DNA of 64,000 bases from Cycas panzhihuaensis. Lineage: Eukaryota > Cycadophyta. The position numbers were made by a program, and so were the translations under genes. The notes beneath the pieces are model-generated. The model did not search any database, was not told where the DNA came from, and saw only the letters and a list, made by a program, of their open reading frames with translations. Shown here in pieces: positions 13,095 to 25,781 of the stretch. The stretch covers positions 122,147,741 through 122,211,740 of the forward strand of contig CM041465.1 in NCBI GenBank assembly GCA_023213395.1. Direction: 5' to 3'. The number at the start of each line of letters is the position of its first letter. Positions within the stretch are counted from its first letter, which is position 1.

Positions 13095-13424
13095 TGTGAA
13101 AAGACATAAAACATGCATGTATTTTGAATTTTAGGATCTTGATCATATATAATAAATAAACAATAAAAAGCACAAGTATATAGTACATAATATTTTATAT
13201 GGAAAACCCTTTCAAAAAAAAATCCACCACAAAATATTGTTAGATCACATTGATGATTCTTGGATGATTTTACAATGGACTCTAGGGTTACTTATAATCC
13301 CCCAAATAGTACATCCAACATAAATGGTTATGACCCTCTGAAATATTTACACCCTTTTATTTTGCATTAACTAATCCATATTTAACATTAATAATATGGC
13401 TTAGCATTAACTACTATGCTAATA
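13095..13424 (-). repeat. 3' LTR of copia A
   Basis: Aligns with 50837-51127 over its whole length. On the minus strand it starts TATTAGCATAG (TG mutated to TA) and ends TTTTCACA. ATATT abuts it at 13090-13094. Confidence 0.88.
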
Positions 13425-13435
13425 TTACCCCTTAA
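13425..13435 (-). other. Polypurine tract of copia A
   Basis: The minus strand reads TTAAGGGGTAA immediately before the 3' LTR, the expected place for plus-strand priming. A second G-run on the minus strand at 13506-13510 lies further inside, near the end of RNase H. Confidence 0.65.
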
Positions 13436-15628
13436 TATAAATATGGATATTTGATTTACAATTTAAAATCATTGACAAAGGTAAGAATTATCCTTGCTAA
13501 TACATTCCCCCTTAAGGATAACTTCTACTAAGCTAGTATGAATCTTAGTGAATTGATCTTTAAAATTACTTTGGTAAATATGTCTACAAGTTTCTTTTCA
13601 CTTAGACAGAAGTTGCCGTATAACTTTCTTACCTTGATTTATTCACATATGCGGTGGTATTGGATTTCAATGTGCTCCATGCATATACGAAACTCTAGAT
13701 TCTTTAATAAAGGAATAGTGCTCTGATTATCGACAAAAATAATTAGAGTATTACAAGATATACCAAGGATATCGAAAAGTCCTTATAACCAAACAACTTG
13801 TTAGGTATCAACAATGAGTCCTTGATACTCTACTTTTGTACAAGATAGTGCCACTATTTGTTGTTTCTTTGGTTGCTATTATACAAATCCATTGCCAATA
13901 CCAAACATATATCTAGCAATGGACTTTTTTATCATTAGAGCCTCCTCCCCAATCTACATCAGTGTAGCCATACAACTTTATATCTCCATCACGAAAGTAC
14001 TTTAAACTAAGGTTAAGAGTTCCCTTCAAATATCTCAAAATCTATTTTGCTATAACCTAATGTGGTTCTTGTGAATTCTATATATAATCAGAAACTAATC
14101 TGACAACATAAATAATATCTATCCTAGCATGAATCAAATAGATGAGTCCCCTACTATAGTTATTTATATAATATTCCATCTACTCCAAGTTGTTTCATAT
14201 CTTTCAAGAGCTTTATACCTTTAATGCATGGTGTTTAAATAGGCTTGCAACCCTCTATCTTAAACTTCTCAAGTAGGGTCTTCACATATATTGTTTGTAA
14301 CATCATAAATCTATCTTCCATCTACCTTACCTTAATGCCTAAGAAATAATGCAAAGCCTTGAGATCTATCGTGTCAAAAGTTGCTTCCAAATTAGATTTT
14401 ATTTGTATAATCATCTTATTATAATTATTAACGATAACCAAATTATCAATATTCAACACAATAGCTACCATGGAAGTTCCTTTCCTTTGAACATATAGAT
14501 TTGGCTCTAAATCTATGGTAACAAATCCTTTTTCTTTCAATTTAGGATTGATCTTTACATATCAAGCACATTGTGCTTATTTCATGCCATAAATTAATTT
14601 CTTTAATTGACTCATAAGATGCCCTTAACATTCCTTAATGAAACCAAAAGATTATACTATGTATATCTCCTCTTTTAACTCTCCATTGAGGAAGGTTGAT
14701 TTTATATCCAATTGATGCAGTTCCCAACCATATTTTATTGCTAGTGAAAATATCAAATAGACCATTACCATCTTAGAGGCTAGTGTAAATGTCTCTTTAT
14801 AATTGATCCCTTCTTTCTACTTAAACCATTGTGCAATAAGTCTTACCTTGTATATGTCCAAATGTCCATCAAAGAAGAACTTAATCTTATAGACCCATTT
14901 ACAACCAACAAGGTTTTTCTTATGAGGTAAAGGAACTAACTCCAATGTTGCATTTCTTATAAAAGAGCCAAGTTCCTCTTTTACTTATAAGATTATATAA
15001 CATCACACCAAAATCTTAAATGGTCTCCCTGGCCCATAATGGCATAAAAACACCCAATGCTATAGGTGCTTCCACTTGTGACTACTCCTCATTATTATCT
15101 TTTTCACTCAATCCTTCTTCCCTTTGAATCATAGTGCTTAGCTCTTTATCCTCTATAGTTGATGAAGCACCAACATAAAATGGAAGTAGTATGGAGTAAA
15201 AGGATTATTTAGATAATATCTTCTCAGTGTGATACGTCGTAGACTTATCAAATTTTGCATCTTGACTAATCATAAGTTTGCTCCCTTGTAGATCCCACAG
15301 TTTGTAAGCTTTATTTTGATTAGAATATCCCATAAATATACACTCTTGACTCTCGCGAGCCAATATTTTTTTATTTTCATCTAGGATGTGTGCATATGTA
15401 ATGCACCTAAAGGTCTTCAAATAGTCAGTGATAGGTTTTGACCAGTCCATTTTTCTTTAGGGATCATGCAATAAACTACTTTTGTTGGTACCCTATTCAA
15501 GATATAAATAACAATCCCAATAATTTCTACCTAAATTTTAGGTGGTAAGTACTTTATATGTATTATATACCTTGTATTTCCATTATGGTATAATTCCTTT
15601 TTCTAGTAACACCATTTTGTTGTGGGGT
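13436..15628 (-). pseudogene. Copia A: RNase H, RT and integrase C-terminal part
   Basis: Minus strand. RNase H lies at about 13535-13900 (FVDNQSTIPLLKNLEFR near 13700). RT spans about 14140-14960 (GCKWVYKIKFFFDG; QLDIKSTFLNGELKEEIY; LHYFLGIKV near 14330). The RT active site near 14450 reads NIDN instead of YVDD, so polymerase activity is lost. The integrase C-terminal region at 15205-15450 has CIFMGYSNQNKAYKLWD. The integrase core then breaks at TPQQNG (about 15610-15625), exactly where copia B inserted. Stops occur throughout. Confidence 0.88.
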
Positions 15629-15633
15629 ATATA

Positions 15634-16046
15634 TGTTAAAAGATCAACAACATCCCCTTATATTGTAAATCAATATATATTGTATTCATATATATAGTTT
15701 AATGACTCCTTATTGTAATTTAATAAAATTAAATAAAGCATTGAATCCACCGTACGCTGCATAACAGGCCAATCTTAATACACTATTATGTTAGCTAATG
15801 TAACATAATAACTATTGTATATTGGTCTATAAATTAGACCCATTCATCATCCATGCATGTTATATTAAATTTCTCATGCAGAAGCTTTGATAATTTAAAT
15901 ATTGCATGGTGTAACCAATTTGCCCATCACATCATTCCTACAATCAATTTGTTGTGTTATTTATGTTAATATTTACACTTTATTACCATGCATTACTTGT
16001 GTAAATTGTGTACATTGTTATTTCAATCATATTAATAAATTTCACA
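15634..16046 (+). repeat. 5' LTR of copia B
   Basis: 413 bp, starting TGTTAAAA and ending TTTCACA. It aligns without large gaps to 22470-22883. Confidence 0.92.
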
Positions 16047-16058
16047 TGGTATCAAAGT
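16047..16058 (+). other. Primer binding site of copia B
   Basis: TGGTATCAAAGT abuts the 5' LTR. It matches the initiator Met-tRNA complement (TGGTATCAGAGC) used by most plant copia elements, with minor changes. Confidence 0.85.
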
Positions 16059-18100
16059 CATTTATATGTGTAAATCATGTTTACTGTAAGTTATTTCACT
16101 CTATTTAATGAAAATGAGAGCCCATTTGGTGGAAACGACATCCCATTTGCTATCAGTTTTATATTTGTATGTCATTTCTACTAGTCAGACTATTTGATCA
16201 TGCTGCAGGTTGTGTTCATGACATGCACCATTCTTAGCAGTTATTTGGTTATTTGCAAGTGACTCTTTATTATCATTTGAAGTTGCACCCATCAAAATGA
16301 TGTATCATTTCAGCCATTTTAGCTCGTTCAACCTCTATTTTCTCTCATACCAATTTGTTGTGGTTATAAATCTACTCGTGGGCACACTAATATGAGTATT
16401 GGCTACCTATAGGAGGATCGTATAGCCACATAGGAACCTGAGGGTCTTTTTTGATCCATCGCAGAGGTGTTTTTATCTTTTTTTAGTCCATTATTCATCT
16501 TGGGACCCGTATGACTGCGTAGAAGATTTTAAAGTCATGGGGCACTCATTCAAGCTCGAATCTGCCTCTACTCTATCCCTACATCACTTTGGTGGGCCTC
16601 ACATTGATATCCACTAAATTTCGTCAATTTCAATTGAGATTTCATTAGTTTTACTTCATCGTGGACACCCAAAACTGTGTGCAAACTATCAAGATTTTTA
16701 ATTTAATTTTTATCATTTTTTTTAGAAAGTTCTTAATAAATTTAATCATATTTGATTTGGCACTCAAATCTACAAAGGGGACTATGTTTTTTGTCACATT
16801 GGACCCTATGTGATCAAAGGTTTCATTTATTAAAGAGGTGGACTTGAAATTTTATAAACTCTTTTGTATAAAATTTACAAAAACAAAAAGTTTATTTGAT
16901 ATTTCAATCTTTTTGAGGTTCATTAGCCCCCCTAACCACTCATCTGGTGGTCACATGGGCCTGTTTGGTGACTGGGAACTACTTTAGAAGGGGGCTTAAG
17001 CCAAATGCCCACTATTTCACCTTCATAAAGAGGTCTTTCAAGTGTTTTAGGCATAACATTTTAATGGGAAGTCAGATTTGAGCATTGTTCAAATTGTTGG
17101 AAACCTAATTCAACGCTCCACTATTTAGAGTAGGTTTCAACCATTTTTTAGTAGATCTTTAAGGGTTTATAAGCAGTCAAAGTAAACTCTTTTATTTAAG
17201 ATAGAATAAGTTTATTTTCACTAATTGAAGGCTTATTTTTTAGTTTAGGATACTTCTAATAGCTAAATGTTGATTATTTACACTTGGTTTATTGTCCTAT
17301 CTACTTCTTTACTTACTTTTTTATGTGCATTATGGTTGTAGGTGTCATCCTTGGATGAAGGAGGTTGATTTCCTCTCGAATGCAAAATCACCTTTAGAGC
17401 ACCATACGCTCTTCATCTTTCTTTCAATTGTTGCATTTACTTAGAGTCTTTTTCTTTCATTTCATAAAAGGAACCCTCCTTATTTAAATAAAATCACACT
17501 TTAAAAAGAATTTCAACTCAAAAGATTAACTAAGATAATCCTAAATTTATAAATAAAACTATTTACTGGTCTTACAAGGGGAATAATTAGGATCATTGAA
17601 GTTACCACTCTACATACATCATTGGCTATTCTCGAATTAGAGAAGTTGGTTGGTTATAAGGTGTATTAAGTAACAAGCTAAGATGTAAAAATATTACTTT
17701 GGGGATTGGAGACCAGGCTAGACCCAAATGGGGTGAATGCCTTAGTTTGTAGTCCTTTGCTAATTTGTTGCTAGGCATAAGTCTAGCATAGGTGGATGAA
17801 CAAAACAGGGGGGTCTTTAACCTTCTTAGTAACTCACATACTGAGGTATATAGAGCCTAGAACTCATGTATTGGTATATAGGGTCCCTCTTTTACCTTGT
17901 GTGGGTAAGCACTACTAGAAAAAATAGCAATTGAGGGCTTCTTAGAGACCCTTAAACATAACATTCTAGATTAGTAGCCCAACTAGGTAGATAGGACACC
18001 AAAGACACTTAAAAATGGTAGCCCAAATGCTTCTATTGAATAACATAAAACATAATAGAACACCTAATTTCATAACTTGGAAGAAATAAGTTAAGAACCT
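16059..18100 (+). other. Long leader of copia B; no coding identity seen
   Basis: About 2 kb between the primer binding site and the first recognisable gag sequence, long for a copia leader. No LTR pair or TSD marks a nested insertion inside it, and no domain was recognised. Confidence 0.5.
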
Positions 18101-18926
18101 ACTTATAATGAATGATTATTGAGAATATATCAATAGGAATATACCTCTTCCTATACTTAACAAGGACCCTAATAACCTTACAATTGAGATACCTCTTGAT
18201 CTAGTTACCTTAGCCACTTTCAAAGCTAAGGGAAACATTGCTCTATCATTCCTCCATCTAGATGTTGAGGGTCAAGTTGACCAAAATATTAAAACTACCT
18301 AAACTTCTCATGAAGCATGGAGCATCTTATGTCCCTTTATGAGGAAAAAGATGATTCAAGATCCATTACTCTCAAAGCATGTCTCTTTGATATACTTTTA
18401 CTGATAATGTTACCTCTCATTTAATTGAATCAAAACCATCCAAAATAAATTCATTAACCTTGGTACACCTCCCTCAGACCATGACTTAGTGTCCTATGTC
18501 ATTAATATCCTTTCCATTAGGTTTAATAGCTTTATCACCAGCTCTACGATGCCTTTACTAAAATGAATTTCAACACTCTAGAGGGACTTTTGCTAAAGAG
18601 GGAAGGAATTTTCCATCATCAAGGTATGGCATCAACTTTTGACTCTACCTCTATATTAGTAGTTAGGAATATAGATCAGAATTAGCCACATAATCAACCC
18701 TGTTAGTAGTTACCACCTCAGTAATCCCTTTCTTAAAGGTTTGGTTCTTTGGATATTTCAGAACAGCCCTAACAGCTTCAATAGCCACAACAACCTCAAT
18801 GACCCCAATAGACACCATAATCTCAACTGTTAAAGAATCAACAACATAGATAGAATATCACTTGTAATATTGTGAAAAAAATAGGCACCTTGATGTTGAT
18901 TGTAGGAGGAGACTGGCCGACTTCTA
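18101..18926 (+). pseudogene. Copia B gag with zinc knuckle
   Basis: Frames on the + strand give gag-like sequence, including NKFINLGTPPSDHDLVSY near 18450. A CCHC zinc knuckle at about 18863-18910 ends HLDVDCRRRLADF. A frameshift separates its first Cys from the rest. Stops interrupt the whole region. Confidence 0.75.
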
Positions 18927-18965
18927 GATGTTTCAAAACCAAGGGGGTAATCATGTGGGCCTAGC

Positions 18966-19075
18966 TTTCAATAAGGAGGTTGTTACTTTCAATAAGGAGG
19001 CACTAGTTCTCCATAAGGAGGATCAAGTTTTCAATAAGGAGGCCAATACTTCTAACAAGGTGGCCAACTTTATTA
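18966..19075 (+). repeat. Five 21-bp (7-codon) repeats in the gag-protease linker of copia B
   Basis: Period 21 bp. The open 66-codon frame here (18928-19128) reads FNKE repeats, but the shifted frame collinear with the zinc knuckle reads Gln-stop-Gly-Gly. The ancestral repeat was therefore probably QQGG-type, with CAA changed to TAA in most copies. The present open frame is accidental. Confidence 0.7.
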
Positions 19076-19199
19076 ATAGAATAAAAATCAAAGGAAAAAC
19101 CAGAATCAAGGATAAGCCAAAGGCCTAGACATCAACCTAGGAACTAGAGAAACAACATAAATACATAGCAAAGAGGTAATGTTACTGAAACATAAGACT

Positions 19200-20640
19200 C
19201 CATCCCAAAAAATCTATTTTTACTGCTTTGTCATCCCAATACATTAACAACTCCTAATTAATTGATTTTAGTGCCATACATTATGTGACCATCACCAAGG
19301 ACTTGTTGGAGGAGACTCATTCAATCTAAGCTCAAACTGTCACATTTAGAGACAACCTCACTTATGATATGACTAAGGTTGGAAGGGCTCCCATTGCATT
19401 GAAGGATTCTAAAATATAATATCATATAAACAACATTTTCTAGTTCTAAGCATGAAGACGAACTTGCTTTCTATAAGCCAAATCAATAAGAAAAACCTAG
19501 ATGTACTTTCTAGTCAAGGCATCTAAACAATAACAAACCATGCTACTAGAAAACTCATTACAGTAGGACATGAGGATAGTGACCTCTATGAACTTGATAG
19601 TGTTTCCCTTATCACTATTCCCTCACCAGAATCTTATGCCACTACCCACAACACTCAGGATGATAAAGGGAAAGAAGTCGTTGTGTAAGAACCTTCCCTT
19701 ATGTAAGAATAAGGTGAATGTGTTCACACATTATAGAGTTGACCACCTCCAAATATACTAAGGACTAGTTATTGTATCAACACCTTGGTCAACTTAACAT
19801 CTTGAGTCTAAATCTCATGTATATGCTCTAAATGGTGCATTGACTCCCCAAAATCAAAAGAAATAGGTGTATCTATGAGGCATGCCTAATTGGAAAGAAG
19901 GATAGGGAGTCATTTCCTTTTAATAGAGCATGAAGAGCCTCTAAACCCTTTGGATTAATCCATTCAGACATATGTGGGCCCATGTCAACTCTTTCACTCA
20001 AGGGAAACTTGTATTTCATAACAATCATTGATTATTATTCCGAGAAAGTATGGATCTAACTTCTTAAGCATAAATTCTAGTCTTTTGATAAGTTTAATGA
20101 GTTTAAAGCCAAGGTGGAAAATGAAATAGAAATGAATATCAAGATGCTTAGGTCAGATAATAAAGTGGAGTATACATCTAACTAGTTCACTAACTTTTGC
20201 AAATAGTTTGGTATCAAACGTCAATTTTCAACCCCTTGCACACCTTAACAAAACAATGTTATATAAAAAATAAACCAAACTTTAGTGAACAAAGCTAAAG
20301 TTATGTTGAACTCTTTCAATAGCCACCTATATTACCAATAGGAGTGCCACAATAGCAGTCTGTGATATCACTCCGAGGAGTCTTGGTTAGGCCAAAAGCA
20401 TGTAGTCTCTTATCTCAGAACATTTGGTTGCACTACCTATAAGCATGTACCTAAGGAGAATAGAAAGAAATTTGATGATAAAAGCCTTAATCACATCTTT
20501 GTTAGATATGTGGCTAGATGTAAAGCATATAAAGTATATGGCCCTATTGGAGATCAAGTATATACTACTCATAACATCACTTTTATTGAAGAGATAATTG
20601 ATTTAGACCCTTCTCAAGTTTAATTTATAGTAGACGAAGA
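19200..20640 (+). pseudogene. Copia B protease and integrase remnants
   Basis: The protease active-site region near 19260 reads LIDFSAIHYVT where DSGA is expected. The integrase zinc-binding region and core cover about 19850-20400, with PLHT near 20240 where PYTPQQNG is expected. The integrase C-terminal region at about 20400-20600 has a TAYKVYGPIGDQ-like tail. Frameshifts and stops are dense. Confidence 0.75.
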
Positions 20641-20999
20641 TATATATATCCCTATAGTGCCTCTTGCATCAATTCTTGAGCCACTTGCACCAAAATCTTT
20701 ATACACTCCAAATCCTTCTTCAATTCCAGTAACTTCTTTTTCAAATTCAAATGCCACATCAGTTATACCTCCCATCTCAGTAGATGATCTTCATGTGGAG
20801 GTCACTAGCCTTCAAAAGGTCCCTAAGTGGTATCAATAGTTTATTAAGGATGCTCCTTCTCCACCATCTATTCCCAAGAAAGAGTCTAAGATGAGACACT
20901 CAACCAACTATGCCTTGATGGAACGAGTCCTCGAGACCCCTGAGCCTTCCATATTTGAGGAGGCAGTAACAATCAAACTTGAAAAGCAACCATGGATGA

Positions 21000-22450
21000 T
21001 GATATATACTCAATCCTCAAGAATAACACATGGGATCTAATAAAATTGTGACTAAGAAAGAAACCAATTAATTATCGATGGCTTTACAAGATAAAATTTC
21101 ATGCTGATGGTGCCATTAAGCATTATAGAGCTCACATGGTTGCAAAGGGTTTTAAACAACAAGAAGGGATTAATTATGATGAGACCTTTACACCTATTTC
21201 TAACATGACTACATTTCGTTTAGTTATGTTACTTGCAACTCAGTTCAATTAGCTCATATACCAAATAGACGTTAAGAGTGTTTTCCTTAATGAAGAACTC
21301 ACTAAAGAGTTTTTCTTGAAGCAACCTCCCAACTACATTGTTCCTGGCAAAGAATATCTAGTTTGTAAGCTTAAGAAAGCCCTTTATAAATTGAAATAGG
21401 CACCATGTTCCTAGTATGCTAAGATTGATGCATTTCTCACTCATCATGGATTCACTAGTTCACCATCTGATTCAGACCTATACATTCGAATTAGAGGAAA
21501 CTTGATCACTATCATAGTGCTCTATATGGATCACATGGCAATCACTGGAAATGATGATGATGGCATAGCTTGGCTCTAATATGAACTTAAAAGCAACTTT
21601 GACATGAGAGATCTTAGGTTTCTATACTATTTCCTTAGAATTTGAGTGTGGCAAGAACTAGATCACATATTCCTATCACAATCTAAGTACTCAAATAAAC
21701 TATTGTAGAGATTTAGAAAGGATGACTATAAACCTGTACTAATTCCAATAACTATAGGAACCAAGCTCAACATGAATGAATAAGGCAAACCTTTAGATCC
21801 CACTTTGTACTAGCTATTGGTTGAGAGTCTCATTAACCTTACTCACACTTATTTAGATGTTTCCTATGCAGTTGGGATCTACTCTAAGTATATGACACAA
21901 CCTAAGGCATCTCACTTGAAGGTCACTACTAGAATTCTCAAGTATATCAATGGAACACTTTAGATTGGGCTTGATTACACCCAAGTTAATTTTCCCATCC
22001 TTAAAAGATTCATAGATGCAAACTAGATAGGTTGTTAGGATGCTTGCCATTCAACATTAGGTTACTATTTTGTTATCTCCTAGAGTTATAAGAAACAACC
22101 TATTGTTGCTCTTTCCTCTACTGAAGTTGAATATAAAGTAGTTATCCATACCACCATAAAGTTGATCTGACTTAGAAGGATTCTTACCAAACTTGGACTT
22201 CAACAAACTTCAACTATCATTCTCTATTGTCACAATCAAAGTATATTGAAGATGACAAAGAATCCAATTTCCATGTTGGAACCAAGCATATTGAGGTCTG
22301 TTATCACTTCATCTGTGAACATGTTCAAAATAGGAAAGTTGATCTTATATATCAACCTAATAAAGACTAAGTGGCCAACATCTTCACCAAAGCACTTGCC
22401 AAACCAAAATTTGAAAGGTTTTGACACAACCTCGATGTCACATCAAACAG
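21000..22450 (+). pseudogene. Copia B reverse transcriptase and RNase H
   Basis: RT begins KKPINYRWLYKIKFHADG near 21060, followed by AHMVAKGFKQQEGINYDETF and QIDVKSVFLNEEL. The active site near 21525 reads YMDH instead of YVDD, so both the spacing residue and the second Asp have changed. RNase H has STEVEYKVVIHTT near 22120 and an LTKALAKPKFERF-like end near 22390. Several TAG stops replace Trp or Gln. Confidence 0.88.
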
Positions 22451-22469
22451 AGTTGTTGTTAAATGAGGG

Positions 22470-22883
22470 TATTAAAACATTAATAATAGCCCCCTATATT
22501 ATAAATCAATAAATATTGTATTCATACGTATAGTTTAAGAATCCCTTTATTGTAATTTAATGAAATTAAATAAAGCATCAGGTCCACCATATGCCACATA
22601 ATAGGCCAATCTTAATACACCATTATACTAGCTAATATAACGTAATAACTACCATATATTGGTCTATAAATTAGACCTATTCATAACTCATGTATGTTAT
22701 ATTGAATTGCTCATATGAAAACTTTGATAATTTGAATATTGTGCAGTGTAATTAATTTGCTCACTGCATCATTCCTACAATTAATTTATTGTGTTATTTG
22801 TGTTAATGTTTGCACTTTATTGCCATGCATTACTTGTGTAAATTATGTACATTGTTATTTTGATCCTGTTAATAAATTTCTCA
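22470..22883 (+). repeat. 3' LTR of copia B
   Basis: Begins TATTAAAA (TG mutated to TA) after a purine stretch (aaatgaggg, 22461-22469) and ends TTTCTCA. ATATG at 22884-22888 is the right TSD copy. Confidence 0.92.
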
Positions 22884-22888
22884 ATATG

Positions 22889-24650
22889 GGACTATGAATT
22901 CCCACTTTATACAATGATTTGGATAGAACTAATTGAAAACATTATTATCATATTCCTTTCCATTATCACTCATTAAATTTTTTTTCTTCTCGCATTCATT
23001 TTTGATATGTACCTTCCATTCACAAAAGCAATTGAACACTCCAGACTTATTCTTTAGGAAATATACCTAGTCCTTGTTAGTATAATGATATATAAACACT
23101 AAAAGGTAGTGAGCTCCAAATATAGAAAGGTTTAAGAGAGTACCTATCAAATCAAAATGTATAATCTCTATCTTCTCCTTGGCTCTCCAGGTACAATATC
23201 AAGCAAAAGGATAGTGAGAATGATTTTTGTATATGCACACTTCACATACATCTTTTGAACAAGAAACATGGAGCAACCCTTCCACCATTTTTAGTTAATT
23301 CATAAATGCAATACTGTTATAATTAAGGCATCTGAGGCATTCATGCTACAGTTTACTCACATTATATGTATTGGCTACAAACACATAGGTTCAATTCTGG
23401 GGTTAAAACTTCTCAAATGCCCAAAAATTATCCCTCATTATTTTGATAGCAATGACAAAGAAATATTATTTCATATCCTTAATTAGGCATCTATCTTAAT
23501 AGAGCTCAAACTTCATACCTTATTTGCATATCTCTTAGGCTAATAGAAGATTTATTTTCATTTTAGATATGTAATATACACTTTTAAATTTGCCTCATGC
23601 AAGTAAAACACTGTTAATGCCTTTAACAGGCAATATACTTACATCTCTAAGAATGATTTTTCTACTTTACTAGGACCAGAATTCCATCCGTCAAAGTTCT
23701 ATTTCTAAAAAGAATATGCTTCTACACTCTTGAATCTAAAATTTAGTAGTCTCTCTTATTTGATTCAGCTAACAAAGTAGATATTTTTACATAGTAAGTT
23801 CCAACACCCTTTCCTTTCTCATTCTTACTTACTTTGCATTTATCTTACCTTTTAAACTAACAGTTCTTCTTTTTATAGCCATCTTTCTTGTAGTAAGTAC
23901 ATTTACCATTAAACTTCTTCTTCTCCCAAGATCCTTCTCTTGATTTTTGTGGACTTCCCTTCCTTAATGTCATCTCTCATCTACGACTTCATGACTAAAT
24001 CTTGATTTGATTTACAATCATCAAGCAAACCATAGGGCTTCAACTTAGCATCTTTGGCTAGAATGAGACCTTTCAACTTCTCAAATGTTTTACCCTTCAT
24101 TAGTTCATCCCTTGAAAAGTTCCAAATATAGCTAGTAATTTTATCATAATTAACACAGAAGTTCCAATTATAGCTAGTAATTTTGTCATAATTAACACAT
24201 ATAATAGTTCATCATTAATTAAGTCAGAATTTATCTTCTCTAATTTATTTCTCAAACTCATTATTTTATTTAGGTAGATGCTTATGTTGCTTTCGTCTTC
24301 TATTATTGCATTAAAAAACTCTATCATCAAAACAACACAATAATTTATCTTTTTCTTTTCAAGTGTCTTACACAATTTTGTTCATATTTTAATTGGTTTA
24401 TCTAGGTTGTAGACTATAGCCCTTTAGTTTGGAGCTAAAGACAATTTCAATAGCCCAACAGGCATAAATTGCTTCTCTTCTTAATGAACTCTCTCTTTCT
24501 CATCTAAGGGAATTGCAAGTAGCTCATCTTTGGTAATTTCCCGGAGTTGGTTTACCATTAAAACCAATTCTATGTTAGCCTTCTACTCACTGAAATTATT
24601 TCTATTAAAAATAACTTGAGACATCATCCTTTCCATCATGAGAAATAGAC
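22889..24650 (-). pseudogene. Copia A: integrase N-terminal part, protease, gag
   Basis: Resumes A's minus-strand coding directly after copia B. Integrase core and zinc-binding remnants run to about 23560, with protease near 23700. A degenerate zinc knuckle near 23850-23900 reads CTYYKKDGYKKKNC, with one Cys changed to Tyr and the His changed to Tyr. The gag body at about 23990-24640 includes ESNISIYLNKIMSLRNKLEK near 24250. The gag start is probably near 24640. All frames are broken. Confidence 0.82.
24119..24202. repeat. Tandem duplication, 42-bp period, within copia A gag
   Basis: 24119-24160 and 24161-24202 are near-identical. The period is a multiple of three, so the duplication repeats LLAIIGT-type peptide in frame on the minus strand. 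Confidence 0.85.
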
Positions 24651-25097
24651 TTAAAAAATAATTATTTTCTCCAAACTGCTTGATGTTTAGCCAGCTACAT
24701 AACCCCCAATACACTTCAGAACCTTTATTTGCTAGCAAATTTACCAAAAAAATATGATTTATAACAAACTTTAGTAGTAGACTTTAATAGTACCAACCTC
24801 ACATTAGCTCTAGGCTTTAATGGTTTGACGCCCTCCACAGATGGGGGACCAAAAACACACTTCAATATCCTAAAAATGCTTTGAAATGTGAAAAAATAAT
24901 AGTATTTGGGTTAAAAATGATAAGCCTAATTTTTTTAAAGAATCATAAAGAAAATATTTACTTGAAATGATGATATTTGAATCGAAACCAACAAAAACGA
25001 TAAAGTGCAATGGTATTTTCCCTCCAAACTTTGAATATATATATAGAAAGATAGATAGATATACATACATACACACATACATACATACACATACACA

Positions 25098-25139
<42 letters not shown>

Positions 25140-25781
25140 AGTTTTTTTAAATAAAGAATAAAGTGAATATGCTCAATATGGGTAGTTGCATCCTATTCAC
25201 CCACATGCCTTTTAAAATTGGCATGACTTTATAAGACATATCAAAAAGTCAAATATCAACTATATTTGATTCTTATTAAGGTTTTTGACCTTACTATATC
25301 ATAGATGGTGTAAAGTGAAGAGCGGCAACTCAAAATGATTGAGTATGAACAAACATCTCCTGTGCGACTTCTATCGATTAATGATGATGATTCAAGCCTA
25401 CTATATCCATGAAAGATATGCATATGCCTCCTCAAATCATTATTACACAGGTGAGTAACTATCAACAAGTTCATGGATCCACAAACAAGTGAATAATGTT
25501 TTTTTGAAGTTGTTTACTTAACATAATCTAGGCTAACACGCTCTACTAATATCAAATGCAACTACACAGTCTTCAAAACTAACCAACACCATTAATATGA
25601 CTAAAAGACTTCCTAAGTGGATCCAATCACACCCATAGTTGATGTTAATATGCTTTTTGATGATCAAATACTTAATTTAGTACCCAACAATGTTAGATGA
25701 CTTTCAAATGGAGGCTAACTTTCTCAAATCATGTCTAGTGCATCTTAACACTGTTACATCACTGTTAGTTTTGGCCCAATA
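24651..25781 (-). other. Leader of copia A, left part (gag start to gypsy insertion)
   Basis: Non-coding on the minus strand. It continues at 50544-50836 beyond gypsy G, giving a total leader of about 1.4 kb including a microsatellite. No gene was recognised. Confidence 0.6.
25035..25139. repeat. Compound microsatellite (TA, GATA, CATA, CA)
   Basis: Runs of TA, then GATA, CATA/CACA and about 13 CA units (25105-25130), ending in TA. The minus-strand Cys-Val frames over it are artefacts. Confidence 0.95.

Larger units (their letters stand above)
15634..22883 (+). mobile_element. Copia element B, full length, inserted in integrase of copia A
   Basis: A 7250-bp + strand copia element with LTRs at 15634-16046 and 22470-22883. 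A primer binding site follows the first LTR and a purine-rich tract precedes the second. The 5-bp TSD is ATATA (15629-15633) and ATATG (22884-22888). Removing B and one TSD copy rejoins A's minus-strand integrase motif PYTPQQNG in frame, which confirms the boundaries. LTR divergence is about 14% by eye, mostly transitions. Gag-pol order is complete, but every domain has stops. Confidence 0.93.

Noticed and set aside
13503-13504. TG after a minus-strand GGGGG tract as the start of copia A's 3' LTR
   Set aside because: The homology with the right LTR ends at 13424, and only that boundary gives the matching ATATT duplication at both ends.
18928-19128. 66-codon ORF with FNKE repeats as a real repeat protein
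   Set aside because: It is out of frame with the zinc knuckle upstream; the gag frame gives QQGG-like repeats with C-to-T stops.
24870-25132. Minus-strand Cys-Val-rich ORFs
   Set aside because: They are translations of the CA/TA microsatellite.
25531-25556. Minus-strand TTGATATTAGTAGAGC as copia A's primer binding site
   Set aside because: A better site abuts the true 5' LTR at 50826-50836, and no LTR homology follows the 25.5-kb candidate.
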